DNA of 64,000 nt from Shimia sp965227725 (GCF_965227725.1 NZ_CBDDGH010000005.1:1116001-1180000); one strand, 5' to 3'; positions 42,525 through 52,236 are shown, counted from the first letter of the stretch. Program-made: numbers and translations. Notes: a model not told the origin generated them from the sequence alone.

Positions 42525-43324
42525 CAGAGCGTCCGTCCCATTAGAAACAACCCGTTGTCATTTAGCGCTGCGAGGGTTTCAGCACGATCAATGATCATCA
42601 CCTTGCCCGCCTCCACAACAATACCTTCCACACCGGCTGCCGCCGCTGCGGCAATCGTGCCCGGCCCAATGGCGGGCATGTCCACGCGCAGATCCTGCCC
42701 GCGTTTTGGGGCCTTCACAAACACGCCTTTGCCCCGCCGCAAATGCCGCGGGGTTTCGCTGACAAAGCGCAACAAAGCGTCTGTACCCTGCAACGTCTCA
42801 ATCCCCAGGCACAGACCAGCCGCCACAACAGCACCCTGCCCCACATCCAGCGGTGAAAGCGCCGATAGAATGTCATAGGCGCGATCCGCATCGGCCAGCG
42901 CCTGTGTTGAGGGCGCAGCACCGGCCACCAGCCCGTCTTCGATGCACAGTTCCGGCAGCAGACTATGTGCCCCGACCACTTCAAAACCCTGTTCTTCAAA
43001 GACCGCAATGATCAGCCGCAAAATCGCATCGTCCCCGCCCTGCAACGCAGGCAGCAAGCGCGGTGCAATCGCCATCATACCGGCATCAAACCGTGTCGGA
43101 TCAAGCGCGGGTCGGCCAAGCCCCCCTGCCATCACCAACTGCGTCACGCCAGCGTCATGCAGCGCAGCAAACAGCCCGCCCATTTCCTCAAACCGGTGTG
43201 TGTGCACTTGCCCGGTCATGGCGTGCTCGACACCCTCAAAGACCACACAATAGGCCTCAGGATTGGCAGCCGCCAACGCAAGCGGCAGATTGCCCCCGCC
43301 ACATAGGATCGCCAGTTTGCTCAT
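42524..43324 (-). CDS. lpxI: UDP-2,3-diacylglucosamine diphosphatase LpxI
   Basis: Hydrolyses UDP-2,3-diacylglucosamine to lipid X, the step done by LpxH in enterics. 266 residues with the DUF1009 pattern LAILCGGGNLPLALAAA, LVMAGGLGRPAL, and at the C-terminus DMPAIGPGTI. Its presence and the absence of lpxH fit alphaproteobacteria. Placed between lpxA (25 bases) and lpxB (overlap). Confidence 0.95.
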   Translation of the reverse strand: MSKLAILCGGGNLPLALAAANPEAYCVVFEGVEHAMTGQVHTHRFEEMGGLFAALHDAGVTQLVMAGGLGRPALDPTRFDAGMMAIAPRLLPALQGGDDAILRLIIAVFEEQGFEVVGAHSLLPELCIEDGLVAGAAPSTQALADADRAYDILSALSPLDVGQGAVVAAGLCLGIETLQGTDALLRFVSETPRHLRRGKGVFVKAPKRGQDLRVDMPAIGPGTIAAAAAAGVEGIVVEAGKVMIIDRAETLAALNDNGLFLMGRTL

Positions 43325-43348
43325 TTCAGCCTCGCCGGAAGTTAGGGC

Positions 43349-44146
43349 TTATCGTGGTGTCAGGAAGGAGCGATCCGTTTCGCCCAACACAAAGGCCACA
43401 ATTTCCTGCACATAATCGCTGTCAGATTCGTCCCCCAGACGTCTTGCACGCTCAAGAAAAGCGCCTTCGCCCTGCGCAAGCATCTGAAAGGCCGCACGCA
43501 GCGCCGTGATATCCGCGCGCGCAACACCGCGACGCTTGAGCCCGACAAGGTTTAGCCCGTCCAGCTCGCCACGTGGGCCTTGTACAAGACCGTATGGGAT
43601 CACATCGTTGGTCACCATTGTGACCGCACCGATGATCGCACCACGGCCGATGCGCACCCATTGATGGATGCCACACAGACCGCCAATGATCACGTCATCT
43701 TCGATGATACAGTGGCCTGCCACAGCGGCTGAATTCACCACGATCACACGATCACCGATCTGCGCGTCATGTGCGATGTGGCAGCCAGCCATGAACAACC
43801 CATCATCGCCCACGCGGGTCACGCCGCCACCGCCTTCGGTGCCGCTGTTCATCGTGACATGCTCACGGATGCGGTTGCGCTCACCAATGACGAGTTTGCT
43901 GGCCTCGCCATCAAACTTCAGATCCTGCGGCACTTCGCCAATCACCGAAAAGCTGAAAACCTCAGTCTCCGCGCCAATCTCTGTGTTGCCGGTCACCACC
44001 ACATGGCTTTTCAGCACCACACCTTTGTGCAGCACGACATTTGGGCCCACCACGCAAAACGGGCCGACAACACAGCCCTCCGCGATGCGCGCGCCGTCTT
44101 CAATGACCGCAGACGCGTGGATCTGAGCGGTGTCAGAAATTCCCAT
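43349..44146 (-). CDS. lpxA: acyl-ACP--UDP-N-acetylglucosamine O-acyltransferase
   Basis: First enzyme of lipid A synthesis. 265 residues, left-handed parallel beta-helix with hexapeptide repeats. The catalytic His is in HIAHDAQIGD, and the conserved GLCGIHQWVRIG and VQGPRGELDGLNLVGLKRRG are present. ATG 44146 is preferred over the GTG 9 bases upstream because AAGGAG sits 8 bases before it. It starts 5 bases after the fabZ stop. Confidence 0.96.
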   Translation of the reverse strand: MGISDTAQIHASAVIEDGARIAEGCVVGPFCVVGPNVVLHKGVVLKSHVVVTGNTEIGAETEVFSFSVIGEVPQDLKFDGEASKLVIGERNRIREHVTMNSGTEGGGGVTRVGDDGLFMAGCHIAHDAQIGDRVIVVNSAAVAGHCIIEDDVIIGGLCGIHQWVRIGRGAIIGAVTMVTNDVIPYGLVQGPRGELDGLNLVGLKRRGVARADITALRAAFQMLAQGEGAFLERARRLGDESDSDYVQEIVAFVLGETDRSFLTPR

Positions 44147-44151
44147 GAGGC

Positions 44152-44616
44152 TCACTCCTTGGGCAAATCCATCATGGCTGTGAATTCAACTTCACAGGCC
44201 ACTTCTCCGTCAACCGTTGCGGTGCCCGCAAACTTCCAGACCTTGCCGCCCGGCTTGCCGCGTGTTGTGGTCACGCGCATTTCCAGCACGTCTCCCGGCA
44301 CCACCATGCGACGGAACTTACATTTGTCGATGCCCATGAAGTAGACCAGCAGCTCTTTGTCTTCCATGCCCAGCGAAACGCCAACCATCACCGCAGAGGT
44401 CTGCGCCATCGCTTCCACGATGGTGACGCCCGGCATGATCGGCTTGGACGGAAAATGGCCCTGAAAATGGGGCTCGTTCATGGTGACGTTCTTGATACCC
44501 GTCGCAGAGGCATAGCCGTCAATATCAACCACCTTATCCACCAGCAGAAACGGGTAGCGATGCGGAATGATCCGCTGGATCAGGCCAATATCGGCACTCT
44601 TAAGCTCTTGAGACAT
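44152..44616 (-). CDS. fabZ: (3R)-hydroxyacyl-ACP dehydratase FabZ
   Basis: Fatty acid synthesis dehydratase. 154 residues. RIIPHRYPFLLVDKV, then NEPHFQGHFPSKPIMPGV with the catalytic His and the Glu in EAMAQTSAV. AGGAG precedes ATG 44616; the frame extends further upstream without similarity. Standard place directly before lpxA. Confidence 0.97.
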   Translation of the reverse strand: MSQELKSADIGLIQRIIPHRYPFLLVDKVVDIDGYASATGIKNVTMNEPHFQGHFPSKPIMPGVTIVEAMAQTSAVMVGVSLGMEDKELLVYFMGIDKCKFRRMVVPGDVLEMRVTTTRGKPGGKVWKFAGTATVDGEVACEVEFTAMMDLPKE

Positions 44617-44732
44617 CTTGCGCTCCTGCTGCGTCTTGTTTGTTGAAGTAGCCCTAGCAATCCCAGAGGCCGGGGGCAAGCATACGACCGATTTGCCAAA
44701 CCTCTAGGCCATACCTGAAAGGCGCGTCTGTT

Positions 44733-45314
44733 TTATTCTTCAGGCGTATCTGTCGCGGATGGAAGGCCATCTCCCAGAATTTGGTTGAGCCGTTTGATCG
44801 CCATCGGCGTGATATCGATCGCCGGATCGGACAACAGCACCTCCCGCCGCTCCAGGATCACACTGGCGCCTGCCTCTCGCATCAGATCCGTCAAAATCGG
44901 GCTGGCTGCGCGGATGAAGGCCTCTTCTTCCCGCTGCCGCTGCACCTCGATATTGCGGGACTTTTGCTCCTGTTCATTCCGGATCTGCACAACGCGCGCG
45001 TCAAAGGCATCGGCAACAGCGCGAAACGCCTTGGGATCCATCCCCTCGCGCTGATTGGTCAGCTCTCGTTCTTCTGCCGTCAACTCGGCCTGAATGCGCC
45101 GGTTCTCCGCCAGAAGCACCGCCTCTTCCGCTGCCAATTCCTGAGTCACCCGCAGGCCAAACAGAGATTGGGAGAACATCAAATCGCTGTCCACGGTCAA
45201 GACGGCTGCGGTCGGCACCTCTTGGGGCGCGCGCGCCTCCTCTTGCGCGAAAGTGGCGGGCGCTTGAAAAAGCCCCGCCACCACAATTGCAAAACCTGCT
45301 GCCAGTCGCCGCAT
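44733..45314 (-). CDS. skp: OmpH/Skp-family periplasmic chaperone
   Basis: 193-residue exported protein. Signal peptide at about 1-23 (ends PATFAQ), then a long coiled-coil (about 60-130) rich in Glu, Gln and Arg typical of Skp/OmpH (RRIQAELTAEERELTNQREG). A GTG lies one codon upstream of ATG 45314. It begins 6 bases after the bamA stop, the usual bamA-skp order, and would escort outer-membrane proteins to BamA. Confidence 0.88.
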   Translation of the reverse strand: MRRLAAGFAIVVAGLFQAPATFAQEEARAPQEVPTAAVLTVDSDLMFSQSLFGLRVTQELAAEEAVLLAENRRIQAELTAEERELTNQREGMDPKAFRAVADAFDARVVQIRNEQEQKSRNIEVQRQREEEAFIRAASPILTDLMREAGASVILERREVLLSDPAIDITPMAIKRLNQILGDGLPSATDTPEE

Positions 45315-45320
45315 CACAAA

Positions 45321-47666
45321 TCAGAACTGAGCGCTGATCGTGAAGTCAAACGTCTGCTCGCGGTCAAAGTCTTCTTTCTGCAGCGCTTTGGTGAAGTTAA
45401 AGCGCAGCGGACCAATTGGCGTGGTCCAGAAGATCGACGCCCCGATCACGTGGCGCAGCGAAAAGTCTTCGCCCACCACATTGTTGGAGGTTTGATCCAG
45501 CCCCCAGAGCGAGCCGACGTCGTAGAAGAGACCACCACGCAGCCCCAGTTCCTCTGGCAGGCCAAGCGGGAATTCCGCTTCAAATCGCGCTACAGCGTAG
45601 AAGTTGCCGCCCAGAGCGTCGTCAAAGCCGGCACCCTGTTCACGTGGGCCAACACCATAAGGCTCAAAACCTCGGATGTTACGTGCTGTTACGATAAAGC
45701 GGTCATCAACACGGCTGTCGTCATCAGGCGAATACAGAGCGCCCCCTTCAAAGGTGGCACGCAATGTGACTTCTTCGTTCCAGGCCAGCGTCTCCGCAAC
45801 GGCACGGCCGGTGGTTTCGATATAGGTGTAGTCTCCGCCGATGCCGCCAAAATCCTGGCTGAACTCAAGCAGCACACCGCGTGTCGGATCAAGACCAGAC
45901 CGACGTGTGTCATAGCGATAGGTATATCCCAACGCGCTTTTCCAGATGTCGCCCCGCGCCGCTTCCTGGTTGATTAGCGTGCCGTCCAGCGACGGGTCCT
46001 CAGCGACACTCAAATCGGAGTTCACAAGCGAGTAGCGCAGCTGCATGCGGGAATACTCGCCCAGCTGGAAACCGATGGCCGGTGTGAAATCACCAACCGT
46101 GTTGGTGAAACGCGCGTCACTTGGTTCAAACTCGCGATAGGAGAGATTGAAACCCGCGCTCAGATCCCGCCCAAGGAAGGCTGGCTCCTGGAAGGACAGA
46201 CCATAATCCACGATGTCAGAGGAGGTCGAGAACGACACACCAAGGTTCTGCCCACGTCCAAGGAAGTTGGACTCGCTAAACCGGACCGCAAGACCGAGGC
46301 CATCGTTCGTGGAGAAAGTACCACCCAAAGACAGCGAGCCGGTTGGCTGCTCTTCGACGTCCACATCCACAATCACCTGGCTTGGGCTGCTGCCCTCACG
46401 TGCATTCACTTCCGCAGAAGAGAAGAACCCCAACGCGCGGATACGCTCCGCACTCTCCCGGATCTCACGCGGGTTGAACGGGTCACCCTCCACAATACGG
46501 AACTGTTGGCGGATCACCTTATCCAGTGTGGTCGTGTTGCCCTCAATGTCGATACGCTCAACAAAGATCTTCGGACCACGGGTGATGACAAAATCTACAT
46601 CCAGCGTCAGATCACGATCGTTGCGTGTGATGCGCGGCTCCACGCGGAGGAAATCTTGCCCCTGCTTCAGCGCAAAGCGCTCCATGCGCGCAATCGAGTT
46701 CTCAACCAGGCTCGGCGTGTAAACCACCCCCGGCTTCAGACGCAGGGTTTCCAGATACTCTTGCGGATCCAGTCCTTCGATATCGCTTGATGCGGTGATC
46801 TGGCCAAATTTGAACTGCTGCCCCTCTTCAACGTTAAACGTGACAAAATAGCTGTCGCGTTCGCGGGAAAGCTCGGCATTCACACTGAGGGTACGGAAAT
46901 CCACATAACCGCGGGACAGGTAGAAATCGCGCAGAACCTGCTTATCGAATTCGATGCGGTCATTCACAAAGGTGTCTTGCTGGAAGAAGGCACGCAACAG
47001 GCCCGCCTGCTTGGTGCCCAGCACACGGCGCAGACGGCTGTCACCGAAGTTCTGGTTGCCCACAAAGCCTATGCGCTCGATCTCGACGATCCCGCCTTCA
47101 AAGACTTCAAACACCAGATCAGCGCGGTTCTCGCTGCGACGAATGATCCGCGGGGTCACACGGGCCGCCAGACGACCGGACTCCGCATAGGCCTGCGTAA
47201 TGCGCGCGGCATCGCGCTCGGCAACCGTCGGGTTCAAAACGCGGCGCGGCTCGGACTCAACCAATCCCTCAAGCGCGTCGTCTTTCAGGCGTTGGTTGCC
47301 TTCAAAGCTGATGCGGTTGATGGTTGGGTATTCGGTCACCTTGATCGTCAGCGTATTGCCGCTTGGCACCAGCTCGACAGTCTCAAACAGGCCGCTTTCC
47401 AGCACTCTTTGATAGGCCGCGTTCAACTGGCCACCGGTCACCGGCGTGCCGGTCTGCAATCCCGCATAATTGGTAATCGCAGAGGACTCGATCCGCTGGT
47501 TCCCATCCACGCGAATGGAGCCAAAATTGTAGTTCTGGGCATGGCCAAGCGTTGGCAGTGTCATCGCTGCCGCAAAAGCCAGACCATAAATTCCTGTCAC
47601 AAAACGCCTGCTCTGCGCCTCGTCACGGTCTTTGGTTGTTACCAAAGCACATGCTTGTTTGGTCAT
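45321..47666 (-). CDS. bamA: outer-membrane protein assembly factor BamA
   Basis: 781 residues. A signal peptide with a long n-region (about 1-43, ending GHA), then five POTRA domains (about 45-420), then the 16-strand Omp85 barrel. Visible are the barrel lid residues of the VRGF-type loop (NIRGFEPYGVGPRE), GGLFYDVGSLW and the closing IGPLRFNFTKAL plus C-terminal Phe (TISAQF). ATG 47666 with GGAG 7 bases upstream is chosen over an in-frame TTG two codons earlier. Confidence 0.96.
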   Translation of the reverse strand: MTKQACALVTTKDRDEAQSRRFVTGIYGLAFAAAMTLPTLGHAQNYNFGSIRVDGNQRIESSAITNYAGLQTGTPVTGGQLNAAYQRVLESGLFETVELVPSGNTLTIKVTEYPTINRISFEGNQRLKDDALEGLVESEPRRVLNPTVAERDAARITQAYAESGRLAARVTPRIIRRSENRADLVFEVFEGGIVEIERIGFVGNQNFGDSRLRRVLGTKQAGLLRAFFQQDTFVNDRIEFDKQVLRDFYLSRGYVDFRTLSVNAELSRERDSYFVTFNVEEGQQFKFGQITASSDIEGLDPQEYLETLRLKPGVVYTPSLVENSIARMERFALKQGQDFLRVEPRITRNDRDLTLDVDFVITRGPKIFVERIDIEGNTTTLDKVIRQQFRIVEGDPFNPREIRESAERIRALGFFSSAEVNAREGSSPSQVIVDVDVEEQPTGSLSLGGTFSTNDGLGLAVRFSESNFLGRGQNLGVSFSTSSDIVDYGLSFQEPAFLGRDLSAGFNLSYREFEPSDARFTNTVGDFTPAIGFQLGEYSRMQLRYSLVNSDLSVAEDPSLDGTLINQEAARGDIWKSALGYTYRYDTRRSGLDPTRGVLLEFSQDFGGIGGDYTYIETTGRAVAETLAWNEEVTLRATFEGGALYSPDDDSRVDDRFIVTARNIRGFEPYGVGPREQGAGFDDALGGNFYAVARFEAEFPLGLPEELGLRGGLFYDVGSLWGLDQTSNNVVGEDFSLRHVIGASIFWTTPIGPLRFNFTKALQKEDFDREQTFDFTISAQF

Positions 47667-47879
47667 TCCCAAACTCCGAAGTATCCCTGTATAGCATGTG
47701 AGTAACGGGAATACCCGGCGTTGTCAAAACTGCAATGGCACGAAAATCGCCATTGTTTCCTATAGCCAACATAGCAAATTGTGGCGCACGCAGACTGCGA
47801 CGCCACATCATCTTGTAACTCATTGAGATCAAAGGGCGCACACCAAACCGGGTGGTCTGCCCCTGTCATATCCCGGCGA

Positions 47880-48011
47880 TCAGTGGATCAGGCTGCTGAT
47901 GTAAGCCCCGATCAACAGGCCCACCACAACCGCCGACGGATAAAGGAATCTCTCCCAGTTGACATCAATCAACAGGCCAATTGCGCGATATCCACTTGTA
48001 ATCGTTTGCAT
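47880..48011 (-). CDS. 43-residue membrane protein between rseP and bamA
   Basis: Reads MQTITSGYRAIGLLIDVNWE, then RFLYPSAVVVGLLIGAYISS and LIH. A likely membrane helix lies at about residues 24-41. GGGAA lies just before ATG 48011. I recall short proteins of the type GYRALGLL..NWDRFLY in Rhodobacteraceae, function unknown. It lies in the gap of the envelope operon on the same strand as its neighbours. Length below usual gene-calling limits. Confidence 0.55.
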   Translation of the reverse strand: MQTITSGYRAIGLLIDVNWERFLYPSAVVVGLLIGAYISSLIH

Positions 48012-48070
48012 TTCCCACATCCCAACGCAGTATCGTTAAACAATAGTAACCTTAGAATAGGGCAAAATTT

Positions 48071-48095
48071 GGGCGCACAGATGATCTGCGCGCCC
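48071..48095 (-). terminator. probable terminator after rseP
   Basis: GGGCGCACAGAT and ATCTGCGCGCCC are inverted with one mismatch. On the minus strand the stem is followed by AAATTTT. The short T-run gives only moderate confidence. It would separate rseP from bamA transcription. Confidence 0.5.
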
Positions 48096-48144
48096 ATATG
48101 GTTAACTCAGCCCCGCCAGAAAGCGGGTATCAAAAAACCTGTGA

Positions 48145-49497
48145 TCAGGGGCAGAAAAGGTCGTTTGTCAGGCCAAACAGCATCATGCCCAGCACGATCA
48201 TCAGACCACCCATCATCAGCACGCGCAGCACCCCATCAGCTGGCGGACGCCCTGCAACCGCCTCGTAGGCGTAAAACACAAGATGGCCGCCATCCAACAT
48301 TGGAATCGGAAACAAGTTCAGCAATCCGATCGCGGTGGACAGCACCGCAATGAACCAGATGAAGCTCTGGGTGCCCTGGCTCGCCATCGCGGCTGAGGTC
48401 TGCGCAATCCCGACCGGGCCAGACAGGTTACAGCTGCTGATCGCACCGGTGACCATATGATAAAGCCCGCTCAGCGAGCCTTCCACGATCCGCACGGTCT
48501 GACGCGCGCCGGCCACAACGGCATCGCCAAACGGCAGGGCTTCGGTCGCAGGCTCAAAGGCCAGGCCGCCGCCAATCCCGATCCGCCAGTTGGTGACAAA
48601 ACCGCCATCCGCCTGCGGCTCATCCACACGGCGGGGTGTCAGCGCAAATTCCTGTTCTTCACCGTCCCGCTGAACGGTCAGCAACAATGTGCGCCCTTCA
48701 CCAGATTCCACCGCCTCTTTCAGCTCGGAGAACGCAACAATCGGCGTGCCGTCGATTGCCGTGAACACATCACCAACCTCAAGCCCCGCATTATACGCCG
48801 CCGAACGCGGTGCCAGCGAAAGCACCAAAGGCGGATAGAGATATGGCCCGGAGACCTCAATCTCTTCCCCCGCGCGGCTCACCACATAGGGCAGCGGATC
48901 CTGCTTTGCCATCTGGTCCCAGAAGTCATCAAATGCGCCGGGTTCATCAAAGGAAGGCAGCGTCTCGCCATTGATGGCGCGCACCACATCACCTTCCTGC
49001 AAGGTATATGGAGCATTGGGCAGATCGCGCATGTCACCAACAATTAGCTTGTCGCCCACCTGCCCGTTGGACATCATCACAGCGGCAAAAATGATCAACG
49101 ACAGAATGAAGTTGAACACCGGCCCCGCCAGAACAGTGGCGGCCCGCGCCCAAAGCGGCGCGCCATGCATGGTGGCCCGGCGCTCGGCGTCGCTCATTTC
49201 CGCCATGGCCTCGCCATCCTTGCCGCTTGCGGCATTGGCGTCACCTTTGAACTTCACATATCCGCCCAGCGGGATCGCGGCGAGTTGCCATTGCGTGCCG
49301 CGTTTGTCTACGCGCGACCACAGCACAGGGCCAAACCCGATGCTGAACACATCCGCGCCGATACCGCTCCAGCGGCCAACGATGTAATGGCCGTATTCGT
49401 GGATCGCCACGATGATCGACAAGGCCACAACAAACCAAACAACTGTTAGGGCGCCGCTGCCGAAACTCGGGATTAGCGTCGAAATATCCAAATGCAC
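48145..49497 (-). CDS. rseP: RIP metalloprotease RseP
   Basis: Inner-membrane site-2 protease, 450 residues. Zinc motif HEYGH at 33-37 in the first helix, one or two PDZ modules in the middle (about 120-300, VRAINGETLPS and GLEVGDVFTAIDG), and the second active-site motif near the end (LLNLFPIPMLDGGHL). The GTG at 49497 is taken; a TTG two codons later has a better-placed GAGG. It would cut membrane-bound anti-sigma factors or remnant signal peptides. 27 bases after dxr. Confidence 0.94.
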   Translation of the reverse strand: MHLDISTLIPSFGSGALTVVWFVVALSIIVAIHEYGHYIVGRWSGIGADVFSIGFGPVLWSRVDKRGTQWQLAAIPLGGYVKFKGDANAASGKDGEAMAEMSDAERRATMHGAPLWARAATVLAGPVFNFILSLIIFAAVMMSNGQVGDKLIVGDMRDLPNAPYTLQEGDVVRAINGETLPSFDEPGAFDDFWDQMAKQDPLPYVVSRAGEEIEVSGPYLYPPLVLSLAPRSAAYNAGLEVGDVFTAIDGTPIVAFSELKEAVESGEGRTLLLTVQRDGEEQEFALTPRRVDEPQADGGFVTNWRIGIGGGLAFEPATEALPFGDAVVAGARQTVRIVEGSLSGLYHMVTGAISSCNLSGPVGIAQTSAAMASQGTQSFIWFIAVLSTAIGLLNLFPIPMLDGGHLVFYAYEAVAGRPPADGVLRVLMMGGLMIVLGMMLFGLTNDLFCP

Positions 49498-49524
49498 GTC
49501 CTCTTTTTGGCGCTTCTGGCGGCC

Positions 49525-50694
49525 TTAAGCCATTTTTTGCATGATCTCATCCGCAGTCTTGCGGGCGAGATGGTCAGTTTCCATCACCGTATCAAGGCTC
49601 ATTTCGGCATTCTTGAGGCAATGTGAGGGAGAAAGCTGCGCAAGCACCTCCTCCACCACCTCGGCCATCTGCAAAAAGCCAATGCGGTGATCTAGGAAGG
49701 CGTCCAGCGCCCGCTCTTTGGCGGCATTGAACATCGCCCCAGCATGCCCACCGATCTCCAGCACCTCATGCGCCAGCCGCAGCGCGGGGTAGCGCTCCAG
49801 ATCCGGCGCGCGGAAATGCAATGAGCCGATTTGCGCCAGATCCAGTCGGGATACCGGCAGATCCTTGCGCTCCGGCCAATGCAACGCATAGCCAATCGCA
49901 TGGCGCATGTCTGGCGGCCCCACATGGGCCATCAGCGCCCCGTCCTTGAAGCCCACCAGCGCGTGCACCAGCGATTCCGGATGCACAAGCACCTCGATCT
50001 GCTCATGCGCGCAGCCGAAAAATTCTTTGGTCTCAATGACCTCCAGCGCCTTGTTGAACATCGAGGCACTGTCCACGGTGATCCGCTGCCCCATGTTCCA
50101 ATTCGGGTGGCTGCTGGCCTGCTCTGGCGTGGCGCGCGCCATATCTTCCAGGGTCCAATCCCGGAACGCGCCGCCGCTGGCGGTGATGATGATACGCTCC
50201 ACCGCGTCCATGTCTTCACCGACGAGGCCCTGAAACACCGCAGAATGTTCGCTGTCCACCGGGAGGATACGACCGCCGTGTTTCTCAGCGGTGCCCATGA
50301 TCAGATGGCCTGCCGTGACCAGAGATTCCTTATTGGCCAGCGCAAGGGTCGCCCCCTGCTGCAACGCCACCAGTCCCGGGGCCAGTCCCGCAGCGCCGAC
50401 AATCGCGCTCATCACCCAGTCTGCTGGTCGTGCCGCGGCCTCTGCAATCGCCTTTGCCCCTGCCGCCGCCTCAATCCCGCTGCCTGCAAGCGCGTCGCGC
50501 AGATCACCAAGCAGCGCCTCATTGGCGGTCACCGCCACATCGGCCTTCAGCGCAATCGCATCTTCTGCCAGCTGCGCAATGTTCTGCCCGCCTGTCAGCG
50601 CCACAACATCATAAGCCGCAGGATCGCGCCGGATCAGATCAATGGTGTTCTGACCAATCGATCCGGTGGCGCCAAAAATGGAAACTTTTCTCAT
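49525..50694 (-). CDS. dxr: 1-deoxy-D-xylulose 5-phosphate reductoisomerase
   Basis: First committed step of the MEP isoprenoid pathway. 389 residues. NADPH-binding SIFGATGSIGQNT, the metal/active-site stretch LANKESLVTAG and PVDSEHSAVFQGL, then TASGGAFRDW and HPNWNMGQRITVDSASMFNK. All key residues are present. Lies between cdsA and rseP in the usual order. Confidence 0.97.
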   Translation of the reverse strand: MRKVSIFGATGSIGQNTIDLIRRDPAAYDVVALTGGQNIAQLAEDAIALKADVAVTANEALLGDLRDALAGSGIEAAAGAKAIAEAAARPADWVMSAIVGAAGLAPGLVALQQGATLALANKESLVTAGHLIMGTAEKHGGRILPVDSEHSAVFQGLVGEDMDAVERIIITASGGAFRDWTLEDMARATPEQASSHPNWNMGQRITVDSASMFNKALEVIETKEFFGCAHEQIEVLVHPESLVHALVGFKDGALMAHVGPPDMRHAIGYALHWPERKDLPVSRLDLAQIGSLHFRAPDLERYPALRLAHEVLEIGGHAGAMFNAAKERALDAFLDHRIGFLQMAEVVEEVLAQLSPSHCLKNAEMSLDTVMETDHLARKTADEIMQKMA

Positions 50695-50718
50695 CTTACC
50701 AGTCTCTTGTCACCGGTT

Positions 50719-51501
50719 TTACGTTGCAGGCAATCCGAGAACGACGCCCATCAACAACACAAGCAGCGCGCCGCCCATCATCCCGTCAAAGCGATCAAGC
50801 AGGCCGCCATGTCCGGGGATCAGATTGGAGCTGTCCTTGATCCCGGTCTTGCGTTTCAACGCGCTCTCCGCCGCATCGCCCATCTGCGAGGCGAAGGAGG
50901 TCAGAATGCTCAGGACAATCAGGGTCGTGCCGCCAAAGGCCAAGCCCACACAGGCCGCGGCAACCCAGCCCGCGATCGTGCCGGACCAGGTCTTTTTGGG
51001 GCTCACCTTCGGCCAGAATTTCGGCCCGCCTATCATGCGCCCTGCGAAGTAACCCGCGATATCCGTCGCCACCACCACAGAGACAAGCCACAACAGCCAA
51101 TAGGCCCCGCGCACATCACGCAGCACAATCAGCCCATAGCAGGCAAACATCAGGCCAATCGCGTAAGCGCCGTAAACCAAACGATATTTCTTGGCCTGAC
51201 CTGCACCGACAAAGCCAACTGCCGCCAACACCGGCCCAATCGCCTGCCCCGGCAGCACATAGGTCGCCAACAGGGCTGCGGCGGCAATCACCGCAACCAC
51301 GATGGCGCTGCGTCCGTCTCCGCCGTTCAGCATCCGGGTCAGCTCCCAGATCATCCCGGCACAGATCACGACGACCAGTTCATGGAACAGCACACCGCCC
51401 TGCCAGATGGCCACACCACCAACCAGAAGCATCACCAGCGCAGATGCGACCCGCGCTGGCAGATCCCCCCAGATCCCGCTGTCCTTCCCGGCGCTGCTCA
51501 C
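50719..51501 (-). CDS. cdsA: phosphatidate cytidylyltransferase
   Basis: Makes CDP-diacylglycerol from phosphatidate and CTP. 260 residues, about seven to eight membrane helices. The signature SPKKTWSGTIAGW and the following SQMGDAAESALKRKTGIKDSSNLIPGHGG-type stretch are complete. GTG 51501 overlaps the uppS stop as GTGA. Confidence 0.95.
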   Translation of the reverse strand: MSSAGKDSGIWGDLPARVASALVMLLVGGVAIWQGGVLFHELVVVICAGMIWELTRMLNGGDGRSAIVVAVIAAAALLATYVLPGQAIGPVLAAVGFVGAGQAKKYRLVYGAYAIGLMFACYGLIVLRDVRGAYWLLWLVSVVVATDIAGYFAGRMIGGPKFWPKVSPKKTWSGTIAGWVAAACVGLAFGGTTLIVLSILTSFASQMGDAAESALKRKTGIKDSSNLIPGHGGLLDRFDGMMGGALLVLLMGVVLGLPAT

Positions 51502-52232
51502 GCGCTCACGGCTCCAAAGCGGCGATCACGGGTCGAATAGGCTTCCACCAGTTTGCGGAACTCCTCTTTGGAGAAATCCGGCCACAGCGTGTCGATAAAT
51601 TCATATTCTGCATAAGCCGACTGCCACAGCAGGAAGTTGGAGATCCGCGCCTCACCGCTGGTGCGCACCACCAGATCCGGATCCGGAAGCACGCAGGTGT
51701 CCAGATACTTGGGCAAGGTCTCTTCGTTCACATCTTCCGGCTTCAGATTGCCAGCCGCCACATCCTGCGCCAGCCGCTGCGTGGCCCGCGCGACCTCGTC
51801 CCGCCCGCCATAGTTCAGCGCAATGGTCAGGTTGACGCCGGTGTTCTCTGCGGTCAGCTCTTCAAGCTCATCCATCAGGGCCTGCAGTTTCACGTCCAGC
51901 CCGGGGCGGTCGCCGATAAAGCGCACCCGCACGCCCTCTGCTTTGAGAGAGCGCGCCTCTTTGCGAATATACTGGCGGAACAGACTCATGAGCCCGGCCA
52001 CTTCGGCCTGTGTCCGCTTCCAGTTCTCCGTCGAAAACCCAAAAATCGTCAGATACTCAACACCCAGCGGCGAGCAAGCGCGTACAATCTCTTTGACACG
52101 CTTGGCGCCTGCATGGTGCCCAAACAGCCGAGGCCGCCCGCGCGCCTGTGCCCAACGGCCATTGCCATCCATAATGATGGCCACATGTCGCGGGCCGGAA
52201 CGTGTAGCGGTCGCGGGAAGGTCCTCAGCCAT
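51498..52232 (-). CDS. uppS: isoprenyl (undecaprenyl) diphosphate synthase
   Basis: Builds the C55 lipid carrier for cell wall synthesis. 244 residues. Catalytic MDGNGRWAQARG (Asp22) near the N-terminus, HHAGAKRVKEIV, and the C-terminal RTSGEARISNFLLWQSAYAE are all present. 4 bases after the frr stop and overlapping cdsA. Confidence 0.97.
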   Translation of the reverse strand: MAEDLPATATRSGPRHVAIIMDGNGRWAQARGRPRLFGHHAGAKRVKEIVRACSPLGVEYLTIFGFSTENWKRTQAEVAGLMSLFRQYIRKEARSLKAEGVRVRFIGDRPGLDVKLQALMDELEELTAENTGVNLTIALNYGGRDEVARATQRLAQDVAAGNLKPEDVNEETLPKYLDTCVLPDPDLVVRTSGEARISNFLLWQSAYAEYEFIDTLWPDFSKEEFRKLVEAYSTRDRRFGAVSA

Positions 52233-52236
52233 GTGC

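Noticed and set aside
49831..51540. 569-codon open frame on the plus strand
   Set aside because: Antisense to dxr and cdsA; composition is that of reversed coding DNA.
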